Shown: in pieces, positions 24,130-36,700 of the stretch
Layout: each line of letters starts with the position of its first letter
Numbering within the stretch: position 1 is the stretch's first letter
Assembly: GCA_009801015.1 (NCBI GenBank)
Contig: VHZZ01000054.1
Span: 83,789 to 139,069, forward strand
DNA from: Silene noctiflora
Lineage: Eukaryota > Streptophyta > Magnoliopsida > Caryophyllales > Caryophyllaceae
Length of the DNA stretch: 55,281 nt
Direction: 5' to 3'
The notes under the pieces: model-generated
Told to the model about the DNA's origin: nothing
Seen by the model: the letters and a program-made list of their open reading frames with translations, nothing else
The model's database searches: none
Made by a program: the position numbers and the translations under genes

Positions 24130-24500
24130 AATAAGCTAAAGTATTGTGATAGCGACGTAAGGTGAAGTAATTGGAGAGAGCGAAGGTATTGTAAAGTATT
24201 ATTGTGGGATGGGGTGATTAAAATAAGTATTCTTGTAGGGTGAGGTGATTAAAATAAGATAAAGTATGGGTATTGTTGTGAGGTAAGGTGATTAAAATAA
24301 GTATAAAACTTTACTAAACAAGGAAAAATGGAAAGTATTGTGAATAGATGAAAAAGGAAAGAGAGAAGGTTATTGAAAATAAAATGGAGTACTTTATTTG
24401 GGACCGTCACAATTTATAACCTCTGACGGTCTCACCATCCCTTTTTCTTCCAACATTATTTAATTCAGTTGTGTATACGGTCATGAATTATAACCGTCTA
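24130..24500. repeat. Imperfect GTGATTAAAATAAG repeats
   Basis: Three spaced copies of GAGGTGATTAAAATAAG-like sequence lie at about 24200-24305, with GTAAAGTATT phrases between them. From 24410 to 24500 there are CCGTCAC and GACGGTCTCAC words common in plant MITE remnants. No gene. Confidence 0.5.
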
Positions 24501-24501
24501 G

Positions 24502-24944
24502 TAGGGATGGACAATGAGACGAGGCAGCTCGCGAGCAACTCGGTCAATGCTCGTCTCGAGAGTTTAAAGAGACAAGCTAAGCTAACGTTTAGCTTGGCTT
24601 GATACACTCACGGACGGCTCAAACTTGTATGATTAGATAGGAATATAGGATATTGCTCGCAATTTTATTATAAGCATTGTCATTGTCATAATTATATACT
24701 TGTATCACACATATCAAATGTCTTATTGATTTTCTAAATATTTATATCGATAACCATCGAGCTTTGTTATTAAAAATATCGAAATAAAAAAAAAATATTC
24801 AACAATTATATATAAGCTCGAGTTAAAGCTCACAATCTTGATAATGAAAACAATTTTTCAAGCTCGAGTTTTGTTTTTTAACAAAGGCACAATAAGATCA
24901 AGTTCGAGTTCGACTCGAATCGAATCGTTATCACCTTAGCCCTA
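24502..24944. mobile_element. Possible TIR element (hAT-like MITE)
   Basis: The left end TAGGGATGGACAATGAGACG and the inverted right end TAGGGCTAAGGTGATAACGA share TAGGG and then CGAG/CGAACTCG-rich sequence. No convincing 8 bp target duplication was found. The interior is AT-rich with AGCTCGAG words. The assignment is weak. Confidence 0.35.
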
Positions 24945-25256
24945 CTCAATTATCAGAAATAATAATATTTTTTTTATAAATAATAATCTATTGTGAAACT
25001 GTCGTATTTTTTTATTTCCACTAAGTAAAGAATAGAAACATGGTCTAGTCTACGAGGTGGTTGGTCTTCCACTCACTGTCATCAACCGTTTGTGCTCTCT
25101 ATAAAAATGGGAAAATAATCCTTATACATTAAATTATTTTTAAAAATTATTGTGTTTATTAATGTTCTTGAACTTTGTCCCTGTTCACGAGTAGTTAACA
25201 AGTGCAATAATTTTTTTCACAAGTTCTTAATATCGGATAGTTTAAATAATAACCTA

Positions 25257-25290
25257 CTAGTTTTAACCCGCGCAAAATTACACGGGTTTG
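25257..25290 (-). mobile_element. Helitron 3' terminus, minus orientation
   Basis: Read on the minus strand: AAACCCGTGTAATTTTGCGC, GGGTTAAAA, then CTAG followed by T. This is a hairpin a few bases before CTAG, the same design as the + strand end at 23091-23121 with a different loop. The element would extend to the right, perhaps into the assembly gap, and its 5' end was not found. Confidence 0.6.
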
Positions 25291-25482
25291 CTTCTTAAAA
25301 TTGTTATAAAGTATATTGAATTAAATATATATTATTTATTTAAAAATACAAATTGTATTTAATATTTGTATTGATACATTCTTCCACTTGTAAGAATATA
25401 TTGGGTCCAATACTATTTATATTGACACACTATTATACCAATTGTATTTGTTTGCTATCGTTTAAGTTTAGCCCAATATAGT

Positions 25483-26187
25483 NNNNNNNNNNNNNNNNNN
25501 NNNNNNNNNNNNNNNNNNNNNNNNNNNNNNNNNNNNNNNNNNNNNNNNNNNNNNNNNNNNNNNNNNNNNNNNNNNNNNNNNNNNNNNNNNNNNNNNNNNN
25601 NNNNNNNNNNNNNNNNNNNNNNNNNNNNNNNNNNNNNNNNNNNNNNNNNNNNNNNNNNNNNNNNNNNNNNNNNNNNNNNNNNNNNNNNNNNNNNNNNNNN
25701 NNNNNNNNNNNNNNNNNNNNNNNNNNNNNNNNNNNNNNNNNNNNNNNNNNNNNNNNNNNNNNNNNNNNNNNNNNNNNNNNNNNNNNNNNNNNNNNNNNNN
25801 NNNNNNNNNNNNNNNNNNNNNNNNNNNNNNNNNNNNNNNNNNNNNNNNNNNNNNNNNNNNNNNNNNNNNNNNNNNNNNNNNNNNNNNNNNNNNNNNNNNN
25901 NNNNNNNNNNNNNNNNNNNNNNNNNNNNNNNNNNNNNNNNNNNNNNNNNNNNNNNNNNNNNNNNNNNNNNNNNNNNNNNNNNNNNNNNNNNNNNNNNNNN
26001 NNNNNNNNNNNNNNNNNNNNNNNNNNNNNNNNNNNNNNNNNNNNNNNNNNNNNNNNNNNNNNNNNNNNNNNNNNNNNNNNNNNNNNNNNNNNNNNNNNNN
26101 NNNNNNNNNNNNNNNNNNNNNNNNNNNNNNNNNNNNNNNNNNNNNNNNNNNNNNNNNNNNNNNNNNNNNNNNNNNNNNNNNNNNNNN
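25483..26187. other. Assembly gap (705 Ns)
   Basis: An unbroken run of N. The open frame that spans it is only an artefact of the unknown bases. Confidence 0.99.
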
Positions 26188-26500
26188 TCTTAATTGTGTA
26201 GATACCCATTAGGTTTCTAATACATGATGGGCGTATTAGAGTAAGGAGACTATATATAAGTCACCTGGGTTATGGTCCCTAGGAGCACACAATAACCTAA
26301 TCTCTCCGCATCCCATCAGTAGAGAGACCTCTATTGGTATGTGTGTCTACTAGAAGACCTAATCCGAAGACTGTCCCTTCAGGCGGTTCATCCCAACCTT
26401 TCGTCATGTAATCAGGTACGCTTCTGCTCTACAGTTTATACCGAGTAATTTAGTATGAAGTTTATGGTCTCTATTCGGATTAAATCTAACACCACTAACC
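26188..26500. mobile_element. Possible LTR-retrotransposon remnant beside the gap
   Basis: This GC-richer stretch differs from its AT-rich surroundings and has a promoter-like GGAGACTATATATAAGTCAC followed by non-coding sequence, as in the LTRs of some plant retrotransposons. Neither ends nor primer-binding site could be placed, so this is a guess from texture. Confidence 0.3.
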
Positions 26501-26605
26501 TTAAGTCCACAGATTTTTACTGTATGTTATTTTTAATTGATCAGTTTTTGTCAATTGGTATAATTTATTGTACTTTATTATTAGTTGTAATCTATTAGTA
26601 TAGTA

Positions 26606-27019
26606 AGGCTCTGTTTGACAAGGCATTTCAGATACCTGATTTGGTCAAAGTAGTTTATTTGACCAAAATTTCAGGTACCTTATTTGTTTGTAAGCGTTTG
26701 GCAAGTAGCTTATTTAACCAAATAAGCTACCTGAAATAAAATGCTATCTAGAGTAACATTTGAGATTTCAGGTACCTGATTTGATTTGATTTTCCCTTTT
26801 TACCCGCTTACATCTATACTATTAAATAATTCGCATATCCTTTTACGTCATTTTATCAAAATCAGTTACATTTTCAGTTAGTTTGCCAAACATTTTTTTA
26901 TATAATCAGCTACCTTATCAGTTCATAATTTTCAGCTATCTTATCAGTTACCTAATCAGGTTTCAGTTAGCTTTTCAGTTTTCAGCTACCTTTTCAGGTA
27001 GTTTTACCAAACAGAGCCT
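26606..27019. mobile_element. MITE with AGGCTCTGTTTG inverted termini
   Basis: AGGCTCTGTTTG at 26606-26617 and CAAACAGAGCCT at 27008-27019 are exact inverted repeats bounding 414 bp. The inside repeats CAGGTACCT, CAGCTACCTTTTCAGGTAG and CAGTTACCTAATCAGGT on both strands. No matching flanking duplication is seen, so the superfamily (hAT-like is plausible) is uncertain. Confidence 0.65.
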
Positions 27020-28036
27020 AAAACTTTGGACTGAATTATTTATTATTTAATTTAAAATATGAATTATTCATTATTCATTCACATTTACGTACAAAATATA
27101 AACATAAACATTTACCGACAAAACANGGAGGTTTTCCATAAATTAATTTCAGAGAAATGTACAATTGCTCATGAAAATGGGTAATGAATTTTTTTTATCT
27201 TTTTGTTGGTTTCCCAAGTTGAAGAAATTATAGATATGAAACATTCATTGTTACTTTACAAAAATATTCATGTGTTCGATTTTTAATAATTAAAAAACGT
27301 TTTTTTCTGAATTTTTCAGCAAATATAACTTTTAATTTGTATCAGGAAATGAAGAATTACTAATTTTTTTTCTCTTAATTTTTACCGTAAATGATTGTAA
27401 CATTTTTTTTTACCTTTTTGAATTTTTTTTCCTTAATTTTCAGCGGCAGGGACATTTTTTATTTCCTGAAAATAATAATTTATGATTTTCCCTTCATTTT
27501 CAAATGTTCATAAAAAAAATCGAATCTTGTACACATTTTAAAGGAAAATATTTCCTGAAATTGAACATTGACCCAAAACTACTACTTTCCCAATTTATTT
27601 GAAGATATACTGAGTAGTGACCTTGATCATTTAGAAATTAGAATATCATCTTTTATTAAAATTTATAAAAATTATAAAGTTTTATACTATAATTATTAAA
27701 TGATTAAATTTNTGTAAAATGGAATATCATCATTTGTGTAAAACTAATTGCACAAAACGTACGACAGTTGTAAATATGGGCAATAAAAAAGGTAGATGTG
27801 TTGATGACGTGACTTCACATAATTGTTTCAAATGTTCTTATATTTATATAGATAAGATTTGTATAAATATATCCTATTTAATAGGACGAATCATCTTACT
27901 ATTCCCTATACATTTTATTTTTATCTTATGCACACAAGTGAGATACTACTTGACTCATTTTAACCTTAAGAGATCTTTAATTTACATGTTGTCTCTCGTC
28001 CAAGTTGACATGAGCAATTTTATGTGAATTTCATTT
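27020..28036. other. AT-rich intergenic DNA, no gene seen
   Basis: Homopolymer-rich non-coding sequence with single Ns at about 27126 and 27712. The open frame at 27719-28027 has AT-driven composition (Cys/Tyr/Ile-rich) and no recognisable motif, so I do not call it. Confidence 0.6.
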
Positions 28037-28781
28037 GGGACATGTTAAATCCCGCGCATAATTTTACTTAAATCCTGTGCATAACCCTTTATTCCAAGTA
28101 TACCCCTCTCAATTTTCACTGTCACAAAGAGAATCAAAACTCAAAAAAGTTGAAAAGATCATGTCCCTTTTGTTCCTTCCCAATCACTCGACCACCCTCC
28201 TCCGCTGCACGACCACCCTCGCCCCTCCCAGAGTTGACCACCACCTACATCGTCAGAACACCCACCGCCAGATCTACGACGTCGCTTGTTGCAGATCGCA
28301 CAATCTCCAACGTCGATGCACCTCCGACGACAACTCTGACGTTGGTGCTCCTCCGAGATCATTAATTCTCTCCGACAGTGACCTGCGAAGTCGTTTGTTG
28401 TAGTACGCTCAAATCTCGATTTTATTGTTGATGGTTTGTCATTAATGGCGGGGTTTCAAGTTTAGGGTATAGCTGTCGGTTGCGATTTGATGGTACACAA
28501 AAGAGACCATCAAACTCTCTGACTCCCGACGCATTCATTGGTGGTCTGGGTGGGACCAAAGGTGGTGAGGGTTGGAAATGGAATGAAGGTCACGGTGAGG
28601 GGGAATGTGGTGGGCACCGACGGAGGGTGGTCGGACTGTAGATGGGGGTGGGCAGGGTAGTCGGGGGTTTGGGAGTTGTGGGGGTTTTCTTTTTCTTTTT
28701 TTTTAATGAAGGGTAGAGGTGGAAAAAAGAGATAAAATGCGCGGGATTGAGTAAAATGGTGCGTTAGATTTAGCAGCTGCG
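28037..28781. mobile_element. MULE-like element with GC-rich interior (possible Pack-MULE)
   Basis: The left end (GACATGTTAAATCCCGCGCA, then ATTTTACTTAAATCCTGTGC) and the inverted right end (AGCTGCTAAATCTAACGCAC, then ATTTTACTCAATCCCGCGCA) align for about 45-75 bp. They are flanked by TTTCATTT at 28029-28036 and 28782-28789, extending to 9 bp with one mismatch (ATTTCATTT/GTTTCATTT). Long inverted termini with an 8-9 bp duplication fit a Mutator-like element. No transposase is present. The interior (about 28160-28700) is much richer in G and C than its surroundings and is open for about 100 codons (28077-28403 on +, 28510-28794 on -), but the peptides are low complexity and unrecognised. Confidence 0.7.
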
Positions 28782-28789
28782 TTTCATTT

Positions 28790-30720
28790 ACCATGAAAAG
28801 CTCAATAAGTATACCCGCTAAATAATATTCGGCCGCTAATTTTGGTGTGTACTGGTTACTGGGTAAATCCTCGACGTGATAGTTTACAAATTACGTACAC
28901 CAGGTCAACCATCCTTTTTAGGGAGTGACATGCTCGAAGTTTCATTTACCGAAGCCATTTTCCCCCACTAGGCCACGTCATTGTTCTTATTAAAGTGTGA
29001 ACCTGGGACAATTGAGAGTTTTATCCAAGTTTTAACAATTGGTTCCACCCTTGCGGACAACTCTTGTTTGTTTTTATTGAAAATATAAGCGATTCTACCT
29101 TTTCCATTGATTATTAAAATATACGCTAGGTGATGCGGTACACCGATATACCTAGGGGGGTTGTTGCTGCTAGCCCTCTAACTCCACCGGTGGGATCTAA
29201 CTATACATTATAATATTCTAATTATAAATAAAATGCTACCATCCACAATGTCATGCCTTTACTAGAATATAACTGTTTAAGCTCTCTTTATTTCGAATGA
29301 AAATTAGTTGTATAGTTATTCCATTAGAATGGTTAAATCCAACCATTATTTGTATATACAACTAATGCCTATACAAAATGAATTTTTTCACAAATTTATT
29401 AACAAAATCATTGAACTTTCTGCAAAGTTATAACCGTCAATGGTTCAATAAATAAACCTTAAATTTTTCTTTGTATTGTTTCACAAATTTATTAACAAAA
29501 TTGTTGAACTTTCTGCAAAGTTATAACCGTTAATGGTTCAATAAAAAAACCTTACATTTTTTGTAAATTGTCAAGTAAAATTCTTAAAATTGGAGTAAAG
29601 AAAAACAAATTCACTTGCAAATACCGCTTGATCTATCAAACTACTAGCTTGAAATTAATTTATTTGATTTTTATTTGATAATCAGAATGATGTAGAACCA
29701 CATGTTTGTTGCTCAAACACCAATAAAAAAATAGACGAAGGCCCAACCCGACCCCGCACTGACCTGCTACTTAGTGGGTTGGGTTCGGGCTAGACAAAAC
29801 TGGCCCCGCACTGACTCGACCCAATTTGGTCCTCATTTAGTGTCGTGCCTTGACTGCTGGCACTCAACCCAGCTCGCCTTTTGGCCCGGCCCAACACACA
29901 ACTCTATTGCTCACCATAGGTGAAGCAAGTACCCCAAAAGCAGTAAAGTTTGAAAATTTGGCATGACAAGGCAAGCTACAAGTTATGGTAGTTTACTAGT
30001 TTAATTTTAGGCACTTTATGAAAATGCCATTAAACTTTGTACACCCTAAGCAAGACCACCAGGCGCTCGACATTATGGCTTTTTCCACTCAATTGTTACA
30101 TCTCAAGCCGTGTTTTGTGTCTATTTTTATTATTTAGTAGTTAATCAGGCAGAGTTTTCCCAAATTTGTTTTTTCAAATGCAAGAATTAATTCAAACTCT
30201 TAATCACTTGTTTAACAGAGTATAACGTTTGAGATCCATCCCAACTAACTTCTACAATGGTGATCTCACGTTGACAAATCTCAGTGAAATTATGATTGTT
30301 TAATCGCGGGTTGTATTAATCAATGCAACTTTAAATTAAGATTAATCCTTAACATTATGACTAATTGATTAATATCACCACACGAACAATGACCTTGTAT
30401 GAGACTTAGATTAATTGCTCGAGTAATCAATTTAATTAATCGATTCATCAGTAATCCACTACTTAATGTAACTAAACTACACTTGGAAATCATTTTGCGA
30501 CTTTTTTTAACTTTTTTTTTAACCATGAAACAATTTCACGCTAGCTGATACCAAAACTCGGACTCAAACTCGAACTCAAATTAAACCATTTCTCCAAACC
30601 CCGGACTCAAACAAGTGACCATAGTCCACTCCACATAACTTCACCACATACATTCAAGGCTCATTTCGAACTGGCGATGCAAAAAACCCAAAAAACCCAA
30701 AACCTCAAAAGAGTGCAACA
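28790..30720. other. Intergenic region upstream of APC5
   Basis: Mostly AT-rich. A 93 bp unit is tandemly repeated at 29387-29575 (CACAAATTTATTAACAAAAT...GCAAAGTTATAACCGT). A C/G-rich patch at 29735-29905 with GGCCCAACCCGACCCCGCAC and ACTCGACCCAATTTGG phrases looks like a decayed mobile element. The last few hundred bases must contain the APC5 promoter and leader, but no clear TATA box was identified. Confidence 0.5.
29387..29575. repeat. Two-copy 93 bp tandem repeat
   Basis: TTCACAAATTTATTAACAAA occurs at 29387 and again at 29480, followed both times by TTGAACTTTCTGCAAAGTTA and AATGGTTCAATAAA. The copies differ at only a few bases. Confidence 0.85.
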
Positions 30721-33700
30721 ATGGCGGGAATGATTTTCAAGCAACAACGAAGTTCATTCACAGTTACGCCACACAAAGTATCAATTTGTATACTGATTCA
30801 AATCTACGCAACTCCTGGTCCTTTTTTTCTTCCTGAATATTTCTCTTCTGTTTCTCACCATAACTCCTTCGCATTGTTCTTGCTCGCTTTAATTAAGGTA
30901 TACTTTTCTTCGTTTTCGATTTGATTTTTTAGGTTTTGTTTAAGCTGATTACGCTTTAGATTTTGTGTGATTCATGGATTTTAATCAGTGCGGAAATTGT
31001 TCGCTAAATCAAGTATTTGCTGATTTGAATGCTGTTATTTCTGCTGTTTAAGTTGATTACGGTATTTATCCGATTTTAATCTGATTCATTAGGTTTTGTT
31101 CTAGCCAATTATGTATAAGATTTTGTATGATATAAGGTTTTGAATTAGTACTTAAGAGTGTGTGCTAACTGAAGTCTCGGAGTGTCGGATTCGATTATTT
31201 TGTGTGAAGTTTCCATTTTTTGTTGTCTAAAATGAAGTATCGAAGTGTGATTTTGTGTGCGAGTGTATGAAGTATCAGAGTAATATAGATTCAAATATGC
31301 CTAATTAAAATGCTGCTAATGCTAGCTTCTCAGGTTAATATGATTGTTAGGTTGAAGATTTCGAGATCATGACCTTATTTTCTGTAGAAGGATGATCACT
31401 GTTTAGCTTTATTGTGATATCTTCTCGATGCTTGATATCATTATTTTAGTTTAATTGACCTAGCGTAATGATAATGATGTCGTTTTGTCGTCTAATGATT
31501 AGGTAATGTTAATTATTGCTGTCTGAATTCGTAGTTTCTAACATGTTATATTCTGAGTACATTTAGACTGTGTTTTAAGTGGAGATCTTGGTGTATATGG
31601 CTGAAATAAGAACTTGAAGGCTAAAAGTTCGTTTGACGATAATTATATTGTTGAAGTGTGCTATTTAGCATTAGGCAGAATTGCGAGTGCATAATTGGTG
31701 TTAAATACGAGGAATGAATAAGACCCTGCACTTTATTACAGATATAAGAGCAGGCAATAATGACAAAATCTTCTGTTGTAGTGTCGTAAAAGAGGTGATC
31801 CATCGCGGAGAACCTATCCAATAGATGGGCCCATTTTAGTATAGCGAAAATAGAACTATCTACATCGGTTACATTATTCGTAGTCACTTGCTTAAAAGCT
31901 GTTCCGTTTACAGATACCGAGTTGATTACATATCTTTATTCACTGTTTATTAAGTTTAGAAATCATAAAAAGTTATCCATTCATATGTATGCAATATCAC
32001 CTTGTTGTTTCAATGTGCTAGTATGTCTACTTTGTCTTGACTATATCGCTGTAGCACTTTGTTATGTGTTATCTCTTTCTCTTGGATTTTGAAGTATTGA
32101 TGTGTCTTTCCGACTGTTTGGTGAACGATCCGTACGATTTAAACTGATTCACAGGACTCACAACGCACTGTATTCTTCTGGGATTATTTTTCTGACTGTT
32201 GTTATATTTTGTTTTGATGTTTACATTTTAGTCCTCCATTTCAGATTAGGTGAGCTTTAAATTTGAGTGAATATGTCTTGGTAGCTATTTCTTAGCTACA
32301 AGAGTGGTTAATTTTACTAATCATTCTCTTATCGTGGTTAAATTTCTATCAGTCTTATGATGAAATTTTGGAGCCAAAATTGGACGAACTTATCTTTCAG
32401 CTGCGGGAAATCGGTGGCCTACTAGACCAGAGATTAACTCTCAAGTTGTCATCATTGGCACAACCCGATGATTTGTTTAGTATATTCAGTGAGTTTCAAG
32501 GTTAGTTAACTCGTCATTATACTTTTTTGTTCTTTTACAAAAATGCATCGATGTTTGATTAACCCCCCACTTTCTCATTATAAACTTGTAATCAAACCTG
32601 TTATGCACTGTCAAATTGTGACACGGAAACCTTTTAATCACAACAGAATTCTTTTCAGGCATTCTGGGGGGTCCTGACTCAGGTGTTCTGGAAGATGATC
32701 AGATTAATCTGGATCCCAGCAGCAACCTTGGAATATTTCTGCGTCGGTGCATACTTGCATTCAGTGTGTTATCGTTTGAGGTATAGTCTAACTGTAAAAA
32801 TAACCTATCTATGGAACAAGAGTATTAGTGAAATTAAGATTCTATTTGCAAATCAAGTGTGCACACTAGTTCTGAGGCGTGCGCCTTTTCTCGCGCCTCA
32901 ATGCCTTGAAATTGCACCGTGTTTGCCCTGGCACCTTTAGAATTACGGTCATACCTTTCATTCAGTGGAGAAATTCTAGTCTAGTCATGTCTTAATTTTT
33001 TTTGAGAATCTTCCTCCACTGCTGCGATTGAGTGATTCCTATTGACAATTTTCTCTCTACTATTAGTGTTTGATAGTCTACAAAAGTATGTTGGGCTACC
33101 TTTGTTCTCTCTTTTATTGTGTACTATTACTTCTACAGTAAATGATTTGGTGGACTTGGGAGTATATTTCTGTAAAGGTGCCTGATCAATCTTAAATCTT
33201 GTACATTTTATCATACAATGCAGGGAGTATGTCATTTGCTGTCAGATTTAGAGTCATATCGTAAAGAATTGATTCCTGGTTCTTATTCATTTGATTTGAC
33301 TCGTTTGGATGCTGGTAATGATGAGTCAGAGAGATTAGTGGAATATGATAATATGGATCTTGATAATTTTGGCTGCCACGAAGATACAGAGGAATGTCAG
33401 ACTAGTGAAAAAGGTGGTAAGGGAGTTTCATTCCATTTGCACATGCCTAGAGTAATCGATGAGCTGGCTAAAGGTATTCTATGTGGTTTAAATCTTTACA
33501 AATGTGCTCTATTGTAGCTTCAGATATGTAGATTTTTGTTACTGTAATCAACGATTTTGTGTAGTTATTTGATACTAAAGGTTTATGTTTATGGTTCATC
33601 CTAAACAAATAGCCTCTTTGATCTAGGATCCTGTGCTGCACTCGGGTTATGTTGCCATTGGAAATATGGAGACCTAAAAAACAATTTGCTTATGAATCTA

Positions 33701-36700
33701 AAATTCTACTCTTTTGCCTTAAAGTTCTCTCATCATTTTTGTATTCAAACCTATTAGGTCTGATGTCAAGATCATAGATGATCTCACAGGAAAGTTTCTC
33801 GACATATTATTAGAGAAATAGTAAAGCGTATTAGGAGAATGATGCCCATTCACGTACAAGGCTTGAGATTTTCAATCACAAATATAACTACTTCAGAAGC
33901 ACCCTCAAATCCTGCTAAGTAATCTAGAAGAACTATAGATTGATATATGGTGAGTAGAGCTGATCACCATAATAACTTTCATCTTTGGTGCTCCCATTCA
34001 TACAAACTGAAGTGGAAGGAAGTCTGTTAGTAAATTGGGTCGTGCCTCATATATGTCAATCAACTTGAGTCGGAGTATATATTCACACACATATTCACAA
34101 CTTTTCCAATATGTGACACACATTCGGTCTTAAGACCATATAGGCCTGCGAAGCTGAAGAGTATCAATATTCAATTGTATTGTAACCCCTAGCGACATAG
34201 TACAATTTAAATCCCATATCTTCAGAGAAGTGGCGTTTGAAATCTCATTCATTAACACTTTAAGAGTCGAAGTGCCTTGTCTGAGGATCTCAAAGGGGAT
34301 TTACAAGGATTAGCTCCAAAATCTTCTATCTATTACAGAACATTTTCAGTTTTAGACAGCTTTACTTCTCTCATAATTGCATCATGCTCCTCCAACTTCC
34401 ATTAAAAAGGCCTTAGTAGATGTATTCTATGACTCTATTCATGAAAATAAAAAGTTATAACAGTGCGTTATGACAGCAGAGAGATTATAAGTATGGTGGG
34501 AACATAAAATTGAAAAATACTGTTGTTTTTCACCGGTGAAGGAGTTGAACCACGCTATTGAGCAGTTTATACTTGATGCAACTTACATTTGGCCTTTATT
34601 GAGGTGTGACAAACTTTACATAATCCTTAGCCGGTTTTTTACTTTCTGCTTTTGGATAAGAATAGAGGGTGGATTATGGTTAGCTGATTGGAAGAAAGAA
34701 TCATGCTCTGTTGCATGTTATACAGTGGCGACTTTTAAAGGATGATATTCTAAATGCAGGTGTTGAGGTTCCAGTGGCCATTACGGGTGGTGCCAAAGCT
34801 AGAGAAAAGAGACCAAATGTGCATCCTGAAATTGATCTGTCGGGAAAATTTGATGCTAATCCTGGTACATTCTTGCGTGCAAATTGGCAAATTCATGGTT
34901 ACCTGCTAGAGCAAGCTGAGGAGATTGAAAAGTATGCATATTGATGAATGCTGTATCTCTTTATCTACTGTTTTTCATTGCAAAAATCTTGATAAATTGT
35001 AAATGTGCTTGTTTCAGGCATGGCAGTTTGTTTTCTCTAAATAATTTTGACTCTATTCTAAAGCAACTCCAAAAATTAGCACCAGAATTGCATCGTGTAA
35101 GTTACATCTTGGAAATTTGAAATTATCTTCCCTGTATTCATGGTAATGGGGAAGGTGCCTCTCTAAAAATAAGCTTTTTATATGACTAAGGTGTTACAGC
35201 TTACAAGAAGTATATTCTCACTGAATGTTTTTTTTCTCTCCACTGTAGGTTCATTTTTTGCGCTACTTGAATATGCTGTATCATGATGATTATTCAGGGG
35301 CTTTGGACAATCTCCATCGGTATTTTGACTACAGGTATTTAATATTTTTCTGACTTCACTAGTTTGCTCTATCTTTTTCGTGTGTGTAGGTGCATGTCCG
35401 CGTTATTAAAATATGATAAATACAGTCAGAATTTTAGCGTTTTAGATGCTTTGTGTTCACTCAACGACGACTGGATTAAAATTAGGAATTGTTAAATTAA
35501 GTCATAGATGTCTGTTTGAAAACCTGAAAAGAAGTCCTTGACTGATCTAAACAACAGGTTGTGTGGGCACTCTGAGCGTGATGACTTAAACATTGAACTA
35601 GTTAGTAAGTGATGGATTTTACGAGTTTGCATGAGTGGGTTTTAAACTTTGTTTGAATTGTGCATACGAAGATTAGCCGACACAATACAATCTGCCAAGT
35701 ACCAAGGTTTATGGCATTCGAAGGTTAGCTGACACCAAACAATCTATCAATGTTTTAAAAGTAGTCCTTGTTGATGTTAAAGGCTACACTCTTTGTTCCT
35801 CTGGTCCTTCACACTTTATAGTGACAAATTCGCAATTTTTATTTTTCTGGGAAATGAGGTGTCATTGCCCAAACTTAGTGTTTTCTGTTAACTGCATAGT
35901 TATATAGAAAGGAGTCACATACTCACACCTTCTCGGATAGCTTTTTAGCAGTAGAAAAAAATGGGTGTGATATGTTAGCTAGCTCTCGTAGGTAATTTTG
36001 TGAGTGACTTTAGTAACAAGTAAATCCTTCCTGAACTTCTGTTTTAAGTGATATTTTTCCTATCATCATATCATGTAACAGGAAAGTGATCTATTCATTT
36101 CTTGGAAGAAAATATCCATTGTTTTTTAGCAATTCAGATATAAACTTTAGTTATCTAATCAAACCAAAATAGGTCGTAAAACCCTCCCTTTTGTTGTATG
36201 TAGAATAGATAGCTGTTTCTCTTTTGCTAAGGGTCGATTAGAAATATTCGCACTTTTATGAATGTAAAAGGCTGTGTATGTCCGACCCTTGCCTCGCTTG
36301 GTGCGGGAACCTCTTTAGAGGCATTGAATGTGATGAACCAAAGCTGAAGTTAGTTGGTCTCATTTGTAAGAATATTGTAGCTTGGGTGTTTTCTCTTAAT
36401 GGAGAGCTGACATAGTAATGATGGAGCTGAAGTGCAGGGATGGAGGGGAATGATCTTTGCTCATCCTCTTCTGATGACAACACCTTTGGGAAGTATGAGA
36501 TCGCCTTGTTATGCTTGGGCATGTTGCATGTTCACTTTGGCCACCCTAAGCTAGCGCTAGAGGTACATTGCGCTCTAACGAGATGTCTTAAGCACACATC
36601 ATTTTCTTTGGAGTATTTGCTACTTATTTTTTGTTTGATTTTGTCAATGTCCAGGTTTTAACAGAAGCAGTGCATGTCTCACAGCAGGTATAGTTGCAAT

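Noticed and set aside
25433..26209. 258-codon open frame on the minus strand
   Set aside because: It is open only because the middle is a run of Ns; the few real residues at each end match nothing.
28077..28403. Open frame of 108 codons as a gene
   Set aside because: Low-complexity Thr/Arg/Pro-rich peptide inside the MULE-like element, with overlapping frames open on both strands because of GC content.
34536..34745. Extra APC5 exon after 33473
   Set aside because: Joining 33473 directly to 34760 completes a Gly codon and keeps frame; the intervening ORF has stops in the needed phase and no APC5 similarity.
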